Source of the DNA: an uncultured Clostridia bacterium
Lineage (GTDB): Bacteria; Bacillota; Clostridia; Lachnospirales; CAMVHY01
DNA length: 14,804 bases
Reading direction: 5' to 3'
Assembly: GCA_946415665.1 (NCBI GenBank)
Contig: CAMKTI010000032.1
Location: 1-14,804, forward strand
Below are positions 1 to 7,117 of the stretch, in pieces. Within the stretch, counting starts at the first letter, position 1, and every line of letters starts with the position of its first letter. A program made the position numbers and the translations under genes. The notes under the pieces are model-generated. The model was not told where the DNA came from. It searched no databases and was given only the letters and a program-made list of their open reading frames with translations.

Positions 1-2
1 AT

Positions 3-487
3 ATGGTACATAAAAGATTTTTGAGATGAGCAAAAAACGGAAAATGGGAAAGATTGGCTAAAGTTTTAAGTCAAAACGTGGAGTTAAAAAATGTTGTGGC
101 GATGATAGATTCAAGCCATATAAAGGTGCATATGCGCGCAACATGGGCGAAAGGAGGCAACCAGGATATAGGTCGCACAAAAGTTTCACTGGATTTAATA
201 AAAAAAATTAAGCTCGATGCTTTGTTTGGCGATCGGGCTTATGATACGAATTCAATTATTAATTATGCTAAAAAACTTGGCATCAAAACAGTCATCCTGC
301 CAAAATCCAAGCGAAAATCCAAACAAAATTTTGATTCTGCTTTATATCATTTGCGGCATATTGTCGAAAATACATTTTTGAAATTTAATCGTTGGCGCGG
401 CATCTCTGCCCGCTTTTCAAAACTCCTGTTGCCTTCCGTGCTTCTTTTTTTGTTCGTACTATTTCCCCGTCTCTTGCTTCTCTTTAA
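3..487 (+). pseudogene. IS5-family (IS427-like) transposase, broken remnant
   Basis: This is a DDE transposase remnant that once cut and joined the ends of its own IS5-type element. Visible landmarks are the first catalytic Asp in AMIDSSHIK, the GGNQDIGRTK block, the second Asp in LFGDRAYDT, and the YHLRHIVEN block with the catalytic Glu. Three lesions are seen. A TGA lies at 27-29 where relatives have Trp (RF.RW, then AKNGKWERL). About 45 codons are missing between GRTK and the second Asp, where relatives carry the conserved middle strand. A one-base frame change near 411-420 also occurs: after RWRGISARFSK the family-like C-terminus (KTPVAFRAS, then SPSLASL and stop) continues in another frame from 419 to 487. 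The residue expected to be Lys six positions after the Glu is Asn. The longest open stretch starts at a TTG at 54 and would end at 515, but its last 30 residues are frameshift product. The 5' end may lie outside the window. Confidence 0.88.
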
Positions 488-546
488 TTTTTTTGCTATT
501 ATTTATTTTTTTTAAAACTATTTTCTTTAAAAAAATTTTGGCTGCT

Positions 547-645
547 ACTTGACAAACAAAGAATTTTGATTTATCATTAATAGTGAGTTTTGATTTTTAG
601 TAATAAAATCAAGCTCATAAAAATTTTACTTTTTGTTTGACAAGT
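547..645. repeat. 99-base interrupted palindrome with 14-base outer arms
   Basis: The outer arms ACTTGACAAACAAA (547-560) and TTTGTTTGACAAGT (632-645) are inverted repeats with one central mismatch. An inner stem GAG..TTGATTTT / AAAATCAA.CTC sits around a short loop at about 598-604. The left arm also reads as a promoter on the + strand: TTGACA at 549-554, 17 bases, TATCAT at 572-577. The size and terminal inverted repeats would suit a MITE-like element or a structured leader, but no target duplication is obvious and no product is known. The arms share TTTGACAA-type words with the promoter at 1087. Confidence 0.5.
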
Positions 646-1083
646 GAGAATTTAGTAGTTACTCATAGTATGGAGTGGATTAAGTAGCGTTTGGTTAAAT
701 ACTTCACTTCTTGTTTATCATTTATTGCTTTGTTACTTTCTTTAATTTTTTATCGTCTTTGTCAACACTCTCTAGGCAGAATTTATTTTTATTTTATGTA
801 AACGCCACCCAAAATTTTATTTCTATCATCGAAAAAATTTAATGTCAAGATATTTTTTTTAACTTGATTTTTTTTTCATAAAAAAAATATCGCCAAGATT
901 TTATCCGACGATAATTTTTATAACCTATTTTTGATTAAAAAAATGTTGATAACTTTTTTTGGCTTATAAAATCTTTGTTGTAATAATTTTTTTGGCGTAT
1001 AAAAAAAAGATTGTGCGTAACTTTTTTGTTTCTGAAACAAAATGTATTACATAATAAATGATTTTTTTTAAATCAACAAAAAA
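646..1083. other. AT-rich gene-free region with hairpin, DnaA-box-like word and possible IS end scars
   Basis: No convincing gene is seen here. A 12-base perfect stem GATATTTTTTTT (849-860) / AAAAAAAATATC (880-891) has a 19-base loop. TGTTGATAA at 944-952 is one base from a DnaA box. TTGTGCGTAA at 1011-1020 recurs upstream of dnaA. A near-direct repeat of TTTTTTGGC[T/G]TATAAA occurs at about 953 and 989. On the minus strand, AGAGAGTGTTGACAAAG (757-773) and a word ending GTTTACATAAA (793-810) resemble IS5-family terminal inverted repeats; the second shares GTTTACATAAA with the IS end at 13188. These could be scars of lost elements, but the match is by eye only. Confidence 0.35.
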
Positions 1084-1086
1084 TGT

Positions 1087-1115
1087 TTGACAAACAATAT
1101 TTTTTGTTTTATAGT
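1087..1115 (+). promoter_or_regulatory. Sigma-70-type promoter for the 600-residue protein gene, with overlapping 13-base palindrome
   Basis: The -35 TTGACA (1087-1092) is perfect and is separated by 17 bases from a -10 TATAGT (1110-1115, 5 of 6). Transcription would start about 100 bases before the ATG at 1223, giving a long leader. TGTTTGACAAACA (1084-1096) is a perfect palindrome with 6-base arms that covers the -35, so it could be an operator. The AAAGGAG ribosome binding site stands about 7 bases before the start codon. Confidence 0.6.
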
Positions 1116-1222
1116 AAAAATCGTAGTTTGGTTTTTGTTTTCACTATTTGTTTTGAGAAACATAGCCAATATAAAATTTTTCTGTTGTTGACTTTTGTAA
1201 CGCAAGAATAAAGGAGATTTGT

Positions 1223-3025
1223 ATGAAGGAAAATCAAAATGAAAATAAAATTGATTTAAACAATTTGGAGGAAGCGGCACAGCTTGAATTCGGCAAGAAT
1301 TGGAAAAATCTTTCTAACGATGGCTTGTGTCGGATTTTTAGGAGATGTCCTTGGGGTTTATCTTTTGTTTTAGATGATGCAATAAAATTTGTGATAGAAC
1401 ATTGTCCAAAAGGTAAAAAGATTAGTTTTATAGTGTTAAACGAGTTCAATAGGTTTAAAAATATCGAAGTTTGTGAATTGAAAACATTGTTTGATTTCAT
1501 AGATCAATCTGTTGAACAAAATAGTTATAATTCAAATTTCACAAAATATGAATTGGATTTTTATGCCTATTTATACAGATATGTAAAAAGTAACTTAAAA
1601 ACATTAGATGACGAAAACAAGAAATATATACAGTATTTTATTGGTCGACAACGAAATTTACTCATCGATATTTGTACTTATCACAATCAATTTTATTTGA
1701 GTAATGGGGGTTTGGACCTTCCAACAAATTATATGGAAGAATATGTTCATTTGGCAGTAGGATCATTGAAATTTAAGGATTATATGAAACAATATGTTCA
1801 TTTAAGTGATTTGCAAAATGATATTTTACAGCACATCAAGATGATCGTTGATTGTTGTAATAATAATAAATATGATGATAGCGCCATAGAGAAATATTTG
1901 TGTAGTTTTTATAATCGTCATCATTTCGATGAGAAACGTATTAAAGAAATTTTTGACGCTGATTTTATGGACAAGTTAAAAGATACTATTTTGGGCGAAA
2001 ATAAAAAAATAAGCTGTTGGTACCAAATGGTGTTTTTACGTGATGTCTATAGTTTTTGTCACGATCGCAATACATCCAATTATCTTTTTGAAACGGTTTA
2101 CAAATTTGTATTTGATAATCAAAATTCAGACGAAATAAAAGAGACTATTGTTGAAACTTATAGAAAAGCTCAAGATCGTAAACGTTGTATGTATGAAAAT
2201 TTTATTAAAAAATTTATGTCTGGCATAGATAATTTTGATAATCGGTGTTATGAACAAAGCGTAAAAGCTGATTCAACGGAGTTTGCAAATTTTTGTAATA
2301 TGTTTAGTTTAAAATCTAAAATGGTTGTAAGATTTCAAAAGCCAAAATATTTCAGCTGTTTCAATGGTAAATTGATTGATAATTACAATTGGATTTCATG
2401 TGTTACTCTGAAAAAAAATTTGTTGTCGGAAGAAAATTCGCGTCCACATATTGTATATAAAGTTTTTGTTAAAATAGCCTTTTTGATATTTGGAGTTGTA
2501 CCGTTAGTTATTTTAAAATCTGTTTTTGATATATTATTGTTGGTTATAAAATCAATCATAAATATTGTGTGTTGTGTTGTTATTGCATTTAGAAGAAAAA
2601 AATATGGGAAGCCGATAAAAGAGATTTTTTTGGCTATTTTGTCTATTGTAGTCAGTCCTGTTCTTTGTTCTTATAATAATTTTCGGGATAGCAAATATTT
2701 ATTCTGTATTACCGGATCAGGTAAAAAAATACTTACTTTTGATAATTGGTATTTTTTTAACAGCGAAGAAAAGATACGTGATATTTATAATGCCAAAAAC
2801 TTTAACATATCGAATATAAGTTTATGGTTTTTTATTAAGTATATTTTTGGATTTGAGCGCATTATAAGATTAGATAAATTTGATAATAAATATAGAGATG
2901 TGGATTTAAAGCTAACCGTAGAAAGCGTATCATCTAAAAATGAGGAAGAGAATAAAATTATAAAACGTCAGCAAATTCCAATTTCTGAATATACAAATGA
3001 GTATTCTCCTTTGCGTTATTTTTAA
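1223..3025 (+). CDS. Unknown 600-residue protein with C-terminal membrane segments
   Basis: The family is not recognised. The ATG at 1223 is supported by AAAGGAG upstream. The first 400 or so residues are charged, rich in Asn, Lys, Tyr and Cys, and look mostly helical, with no signal peptide. Two long hydrophobic segments occupy about residues 411-455 (around VVPLVILKSVFDILLLVIKS and IVCCVVIAF), and a third shorter one lies near 467-483 (FLAILSIVVSPVL). The tail of about 115 residues is polar and Lys-rich. A motif ADSTEFANFCNMF near residue 350 resembles the xDKxxFxxFCE motif of the three minus-strand proteins at 7100-11510. Together with the same overall plan, this hints at distant kinship, unproven. 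YMEEYVHL and YMKQYVHL, 17 residues apart, form a small internal repeat. The gene stands alone, convergent with dnaA. A membrane-anchored protein facing the cytoplasm, or a host-facing protein, is conceivable; no function can be assigned. Confidence 0.8.
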   Translation: MKENQNENKIDLNNLEEAAQLEFGKNWKNLSNDGLCRIFRRCPWGLSFVLDDAIKFVIEHCPKGKKISFIVLNEFNRFKNIEVCELKTLFDFIDQSVEQNSYNSNFTKYELDFYAYLYRYVKSNLKTLDDENKKYIQYFIGRQRNLLIDICTYHNQFYLSNGGLDLPTNYMEEYVHLAVGSLKFKDYMKQYVHLSDLQNDILQHIKMIVDCCNNNKYDDSAIEKYLCSFYNRHHFDEKRIKEIFDADFMDKLKDTILGENKKISCWYQMVFLRDVYSFCHDRNTSNYLFETVYKFVFDNQNSDEIKETIVETYRKAQDRKRCMYENFIKKFMSGIDNFDNRCYEQSVKADSTEFANFCNMFSLKSKMVVRFQKPKYFSCFNGKLIDNYNWISCVTLKKNLLSEENSRPHIVYKVFVKIAFLIFGVVPLVILKSVFDILLLVIKSIINIVCCVVIAFRRKKYGKPIKEIFLAILSIVVSPVLCSYNNFRDSKYLFCITGSGKKILTFDNWYFFNSEEKIRDIYNAKNFNISNISLWFFIKYIFGFERIIRLDKFDNKYRDVDLKLTVESVSSKNEEENKIIKRQQIPISEYTNEYSPLRYF

Positions 3026-3055
3026 TAAACATGAGTTAAAGAACGAACTGTTTAT

Positions 3056-3090
3056 AAAATGAGCTATTTTCAATTTTGTTTCTCATTTTT
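3056..3090. terminator. AT-rich hairpin between convergent genes, probable bidirectional terminator
   Basis: AAAATGAG (3056-3063) pairs perfectly with CTCATTTT (3082-3089) around an 18-base loop. A-runs lie before it and T-runs after it. It sits between the stop of the 600-residue protein gene (3025) and the stop of dnaA (3109-3111), where a shared terminator is expected. The stem is weak because of its low GC content. Confidence 0.5.
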
Positions 3091-3108
3091 CGCTTGTTAT
3101 TGGTCGTT

Positions 3109-4446
3109 TTAGTGTGGATAATTTTTTTGTCCCGAAATTAATCTTTCAAGATCATCTAATATTTTCTGCAACTCTTCGTTAAAGTCAATCTCTCGAAAAA
3201 TTTTATCGCACGCATGAATTACTGTTGAATGATCGCGCTTACCAAATTGTTCACCAATTTTTGGCAAAGAAATATTAAGTAATTTTCTTGCGAGATACAT
3301 AGCAATTTGTCTTGGATAAGCAATATTTTTATCTCGTTTTTTACTAATGAGATCATCATGACTTATTTTAAAATATTCGCAGACAACGCGTTGGATGTCT
3401 TGAATAGTTATATTTTTTTTTGGCTCTGAATTGATTAAATCATGTAAAGCATACTCGGCTAAATTAAGATCGATAGGAGTTTTTGTTAATTTGGAATAAG
3501 CTACCACTTTATTTAATGCGCCTTCTAAATTTCTTATGTTCGAGACAAAATGATGCGCTATAAATTCTTTAACTTCACGAGGCATTTTAATATATTCGAG
3601 CTCGGCTTTTTTTTCTATTATTGCGCACCGCGTTTCAAAATCCGGAACCGTTACATCAACAATTAAACCGCATTCAAATCTGGAAATTAATCTTTCTTCA
3701 AGATTTTGTATTTCTTTTGGTGGCTTATCGCTCGAAATTACTATTTGTTTATTTGCCGAATAAAGCGTATTAAATGTATGAAAAAATTCTTCTTGCGTGC
3801 CTTCTTTATTGTATAAAAACTGAATATCGTCCATTAATAAAATATCTATGTCGCGATATTTTTCACGAAACTCCTGATTTTTTTTGTATAAAATCGAATT
3901 TATTAGCTCGTTCGTAAAATTTTCGGTTGAAACATATAAAACTCGTGCATTTGGATATTTATTAATAATAAAATTGCCGATTGAATGCATAAGATGAGTT
4001 TTGCCAAGACCAACGCCACCGTACAAAAATAACGGATTATAAGTTGTATCTTCAGGCTTTTCAGCAATTGATAAAGCTGCAGCATAAGCAAGTTCATTGC
4101 TTTTTCCTCTGACAAATGTTTCAAAAACATATTTGGGATTTAAATTGCTCTGTGAAAAAAATTCGCTCGTAAAATCGTTTAAATCAGAATTTTCGTCTAA
4201 AACTATTTTAACTTGCATATCAAAAGTTGACACTAATTGTATTGTATTGATTATCGTATTTAAATAACGCCGCTCCAAAGTTTGTTTTAAGTATTTATTT
4301 TCGGTTTGCAAAATTAAATAATTATCTTGGATATCGATTGGGGAAAGCGTTTTTATCCATGTATCAAAAACGATTTTGGAAAATTCATCGCGCAAGACTT
4401 CTAATGCTTCTCTCCAAATCAGTTGTGCTTTTTCACGCGTGTACAT
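3109..4446 (-). CDS. dnaA: Chromosomal replication initiator protein DnaA
   Basis: DnaA is an ATP-dependent initiator that binds DnaA boxes at oriC, opens the duplex and helps load the replicative helicase. At 445 residues the protein is full length. The N-terminal helicase-interacting domain spans about residues 1-80 (IWREALEVL, FDTWIKTLSP) and is followed by a short linker. The AAA+ domain starts at NPKYVFETFVRGKSNELA. It shows Walker A GGVGLGKT (143-150), Walker B LLMDD (203-207), sensor 1 around ISSDKPP (237-243), the arginine-finger region ERLISRF (251-257) and NIRNLEGALN (303-312). Domain IV (345-445) carries the DNA-binding signature FGKRDHSTVIHA (401-412). The start is the ATG at 4446 with AAAGGAG about 11 bases upstream. 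The sequence looks Firmicutes-like. The usual partner dnaN does not follow; instead the gene converges on an unknown gene and diverges from recD2. Confidence 0.98.
   Translation of the reverse strand: MYTREKAQLIWREALEVLRDEFSKIVFDTWIKTLSPIDIQDNYLILQTENKYLKQTLERRYLNTIINTIQLVSTFDMQVKIVLDENSDLNDFTSEFFSQSNLNPKYVFETFVRGKSNELAYAAALSIAEKPEDTTYNPLFLYGGVGLGKTHLMHSIGNFIINKYPNARVLYVSTENFTNELINSILYKKNQEFREKYRDIDILLMDDIQFLYNKEGTQEEFFHTFNTLYSANKQIVISSDKPPKEIQNLEERLISRFECGLIVDVTVPDFETRCAIIEKKAELEYIKMPREVKEFIAHHFVSNIRNLEGALNKVVAYSKLTKTPIDLNLAEYALHDLINSEPKKNITIQDIQRVVCEYFKISHDDLISKKRDKNIAYPRQIAMYLARKLLNISLPKIGEQFGKRDHSTVIHACDKIFREIDFNEELQKILDDLERLISGQKNYPH
3113..3121 (+). promoter_or_regulatory. Perfect DnaA box overlapping the 3' end of dnaA
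   Basis: TGTGGATAA (the reverse of TTATCCACA) lies within the last codons of dnaA, just before its TAA; on the coding strand it supplies the codons for Tyr-Pro-His. It is one of only two perfect boxes noticed in the window. It may be a real binding site or a chance match in AT-rich coding DNA. Confidence 0.45.
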
Positions 4447-4818
4447 AAATTATTTGACTCCTTTATTTTTTGATTGTGAAAAAATATTTTTATAAAAAAA
4501 ATTTGATTGTGCGTAAAGGAAAATTTATATGACCAAAAAAATATTTTTATATAAAAAAGAAAATGTGATGAGAAACAAAAAAATTTGTTTGGCAAAGCGG
4601 GTTTTAAGAAAAATAAAAAGTTGTTTATAAATGTTAATTTGATTTTATCAAAGATTGTGGATAAGTCTGTTGATAACTTTCAAAAAAAAATTTTTAATCT
4701 GGCGGATAATTTTTTTGTACCGAAAAAAATTTATGTGTGAAGAAATTATTTTTTTTATTATGTGACTTAGGCGAATTTGTTATAGTTTTTTTGGATAGAT
4801 TAATTTTAAAGAGGTTTT
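4447..4818. other. oriC: Candidate replication origin (oriC) between divergent dnaA and recD2
   Basis: This 372-base spacer is extremely AT-rich and has no gene. TGTGGATAA at 4656-4664 is a perfect DnaA box, and TGTTGATAA at 4668-4676, in the same orientation and 12 bases on, differs at one base. Related GATTGTG words occur at about 4472, 4504, 4654 and 4821. A direct repeat of AAAAAATATTTTTATA lies at about 4479 and 4535. Poly-A and poly-T tracts (4677-4695, 4745-4760) could be the unwinding element. Position next to dnaA plus paired boxes is the classic oriC arrangement, but the box number is low for Firmicutes. A -10-like TATAGT at 4781-4786 may serve recD2. Confidence 0.55.
4489..4517 (-). 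promoter_or_regulatory. Possible dnaA promoter
   Basis: On the minus strand a weak -35 TTTACG (4512-4517) stands 17 bases before a -10 TATAAA (4489-4494), about 40 bases upstream of the dnaA start. The spacing is good but the -35 is poor. The -35 overlaps the TTGTGCGTAA word, which resembles a DnaA box, so autoregulation by DnaA would be possible. Confidence 0.35.
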
Positions 4819-7086
4819 TTGATTGTGAAAGACGAAAATAAAAATATGATTGAAATTACTGGTCAAGTCAAAAATATAATTTTTAGAAATAAAGAAAACG
4901 GCTATACGGTTTTTAAAATAAAGACTATGGATGAAAAAAATTCTAGTGAGTTTGTTTGTAACGGATATTTTGCTGATATTTATCAAGACGAAATTTTGGG
5001 ATTAAGTGGATTTTTTTTTATGCATAAATTATATGGTGAGCAATTTAAAGTTTTAGGAACGAAAAAAAAAATGCCAGTAAGTGAAGAAGAAATGCAAAAA
5101 TATTTAGCGTCAGGAATAATTAAAGGTGTTGGACCAAAAATTGCTGAAAAAATAGTTTTTATGTTTAAAGAAAAAACGTTTGATGTAATAGAAAATGATT
5201 GTGAGAAATTGCTGAAAATAAAAGGGATAAATAAAAAATTAGCGTTGAATATAAATAAAAGTTTTGTGGATTTAGAACGCGATAGAAATAATATGATTTA
5301 TTTGCAGAGTCTTGATATTTCACATGGATATATAAATAAAATTAAAAAAAAATATGGGGATAATTTGATTGAGTTGTTGAAAATAAATCCGTATAGATTA
5401 ATCGATGAAATTGTTGGAATAGGATTTAAAAAAGCAGATTTGATCGCTGAAAAATCAGGGATAGAAAAAAATTCGGATTTTAGAATAAAATCAGGAATAA
5501 AATTTTGTTTGAGACAGGTAAGCGAAAATAATGGACATGTTTGTTTGCCAAAAGAAATTTTATTGGATAATGTAAAAAATTTGCTTGAGATTGATTTGGA
5601 TTTAATAGAAAAAAAATTGGATGAGATGCTGAAAGAAAAGTTGTTGACAGAAAAAATTTTAGATGGAAAAAAAGTTGTGTATTTAAATTTTTTTTATCTG
5701 ATGGAAGAATTTATTGCGAAAAAAATTTTGAGCTTGAATGAAATAATAGATGATTTGGAAATAAAAAATTTGGATGGTGAGATAAAAAAATTTAGTTTAA
5801 AAAAAAATATTTGTTTGACGGAAAGGCAAATGATTGCAGTAAAAGAAGCGATAAAAAATGGAATAAGTATTATAACCGGAGGACCTGGAACAGGAAAAAC
5901 AACGACGTTAAAAGTTATACTCGGGATTTTAAAATCAAAAGGATTTTGTGTGGAATTATGCGCGCCAACGGGAAGAGCAGCAAAAAAAATGACGGAAGCG
6001 ACTGGTTATCAAGCAAAAACTGTGCATAGATTACTCGGAATAAATTTTTTTGATGATGGGGAGAAAAAAATTAAATTTGATTTTGATGAAAATCATTTGC
6101 TTGAAACAGATTATTTAATTATTGATGAATCGTCGATGATAGATATTTATTTGATTTTTAATTTGCTTAAGGCAATAAAAATTGGAACGAAATTAATTTT
6201 TGTTGGTGATGTTGATCAATTATCATCTGTTGGTCCGGGAAATATTTTAAAAGATTTGATAGAGAGTAAAAAAATTAAGGTTGTTTATCTCGAAAAAATT
6301 TTTCGTCAGGCAGAGGAAAGTTTGATTGTAATTAATGCGCATAAAATAAATAAAAGCGAAAGGCTTGAATTAAATAAAAGTAACTGTAAGCATGATTTTT
6401 TTTTGATAAATAATATTAATAGCGGTGAGATTATAAATATAATTATAAAAATGATTTTTGAGCGGATACCAAAAAAATTAGGTTTGAAAAATATTTTAGA
6501 GACGCAAGTTTTATGTCCGATGAAACGAGGCGATTTAGGAACTATTAATTTAAATAAGATTTTGCAAGAGAAATTAAACGCGGCGGATTATTTAAAAAAC
6601 GAAACGGTTTTTAATAATAATATTTTTCGCGAGGGCGATAAAATTATGCAGATAAAAAATAATTATTCGCTCGAGTGGCGTATTTTTGACAAAAAAAATA
6701 TTTGTATAGCGAATGGATTTGGAATTTTTAATGGCGATACGGGATTTATAAAAAAAATTGATCATGAGCAAAAAAAAATAATAATAAAATTTGATGATGA
6801 TAAAATTGTTGAATATAGTTTTTTGCAACTGGATGAAATAGATTTGGCATATGCGATTACGATTCATAAATCACAAGGAAGCGAATACAAATCAGTAATA
6901 ATTCCTGTTTTAAGCGGTCCGCCAATGTTAATGAATAAAAATTTATTATATACAGCGGTTACAAGAGCAAAAGATTTGGCAATTTTAATCGGCAATCCAA
7001 AAATAATTTACGCAATGATAAAAAATAAAAAAGAGCTCGAAAGATATTCGGGCTTGAAGTTTAAAATAAAAAGTTTATGTAAGTAA
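4819..7086 (+). CDS. recD2: RecD2-type 5'-3' DNA helicase (RecD/TraA family ATPase)
   Basis: RecD2 is an SF1B helicase that works without RecBC and acts in DNA repair and replication-fork maintenance. The 755 residues match the family length. An N-terminal OB-like region (ITGQVKNIIFRNKENGYTVF) is followed by helix-hairpin-helix segments GIIKGVGPKIAEKI (about 99-112) and IVGIGFKKADLIAE (198-211). The motor shows Walker A GGPGTGKTT (354-362), motif Ia CAPTGRAAKKM (381-391), Walker B LIIDESSM (433-440), GDVDQL (463-468), FRQ (495-497), motif V TIHKSQGSEY (681-690) and motif VI YTAVTRAK (711-718). The start is uncertain. A TTG at 4819 has AGAGG only 4 bases before it, GTG at 4825 has better spacing (10), and ATG at 4846 begins where many relatives begin. 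The last 35 codons are copied three times downstream (8592, 9888, 11664). No recB or recC is near. Confidence 0.95.
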   Translation: MIVKDENKNMIEITGQVKNIIFRNKENGYTVFKIKTMDEKNSSEFVCNGYFADIYQDEILGLSGFFFMHKLYGEQFKVLGTKKKMPVSEEEMQKYLASGIIKGVGPKIAEKIVFMFKEKTFDVIENDCEKLLKIKGINKKLALNINKSFVDLERDRNNMIYLQSLDISHGYINKIKKKYGDNLIELLKINPYRLIDEIVGIGFKKADLIAEKSGIEKNSDFRIKSGIKFCLRQVSENNGHVCLPKEILLDNVKNLLEIDLDLIEKKLDEMLKEKLLTEKILDGKKVVYLNFFYLMEEFIAKKILSLNEIIDDLEIKNLDGEIKKFSLKKNICLTERQMIAVKEAIKNGISIITGGPGTGKTTTLKVILGILKSKGFCVELCAPTGRAAKKMTEATGYQAKTVHRLLGINFFDDGEKKIKFDFDENHLLETDYLIIDESSMIDIYLIFNLLKAIKIGTKLIFVGDVDQLSSVGPGNILKDLIESKKIKVVYLEKIFRQAEESLIVINAHKINKSERLELNKSNCKHDFFLINNINSGEIINIIIKMIFERIPKKLGLKNILETQVLCPMKRGDLGTINLNKILQEKLNAADYLKNETVFNNNIFREGDKIMQIKNNYSLEWRIFDKKNICIANGFGIFNGDTGFIKKIDHEQKKIIIKFDDDKIVEYSFLQLDEIDLAYAITIHKSQGSEYKSVIIPVLSGPPMLMNKNLLYTAVTRAKDLAILIGNPKIIYAMIKNKKELERYSGLKFKIKSLCK

Positions 7087-7088
7087 AA

Positions 7089-7117
7089 AAACGAGCTGAT
7101 TATTTTTGCTTGTTTTT
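7089..7117. terminator. Bidirectional hairpin terminator between recD2 and the first array gene
   Basis: AAACGAGC (7089-7096) pairs with GCTTGTTT (7108-7115, one G-T wobble) around an 11-base loop, flanked by A-tracts on the left and T-tracts on the right. It follows the recD2 stop at once and also encodes the last codons and stop of the minus-strand gene. It is the first of four related hairpins, at 7089, 8695, 9999 and 11773. Confidence 0.75.

Noticed and set aside
27..29. TGA at a Trp position in the first transposase, suggesting TGA might encode Trp
   Set aside because: Trp is TGG throughout dnaA and recD2, array gene 2 ends with TGA where its siblings have TAA, and this transposase is otherwise broken. 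The standard stop meaning fits.
1068..1500. Two minus-strand open frames of 70 and 88 codons over the start of the 600-residue gene
   Set aside because: They overlap a well-supported gene with promoter and ribosome site, and their composition is that of antisense of AT-rich coding DNA.
5811..6867. Small open frames inside recD2 (5811-6029 +, 6592-6867 -)
   Set aside because: They are shadows of conserved helicase motifs in another frame.
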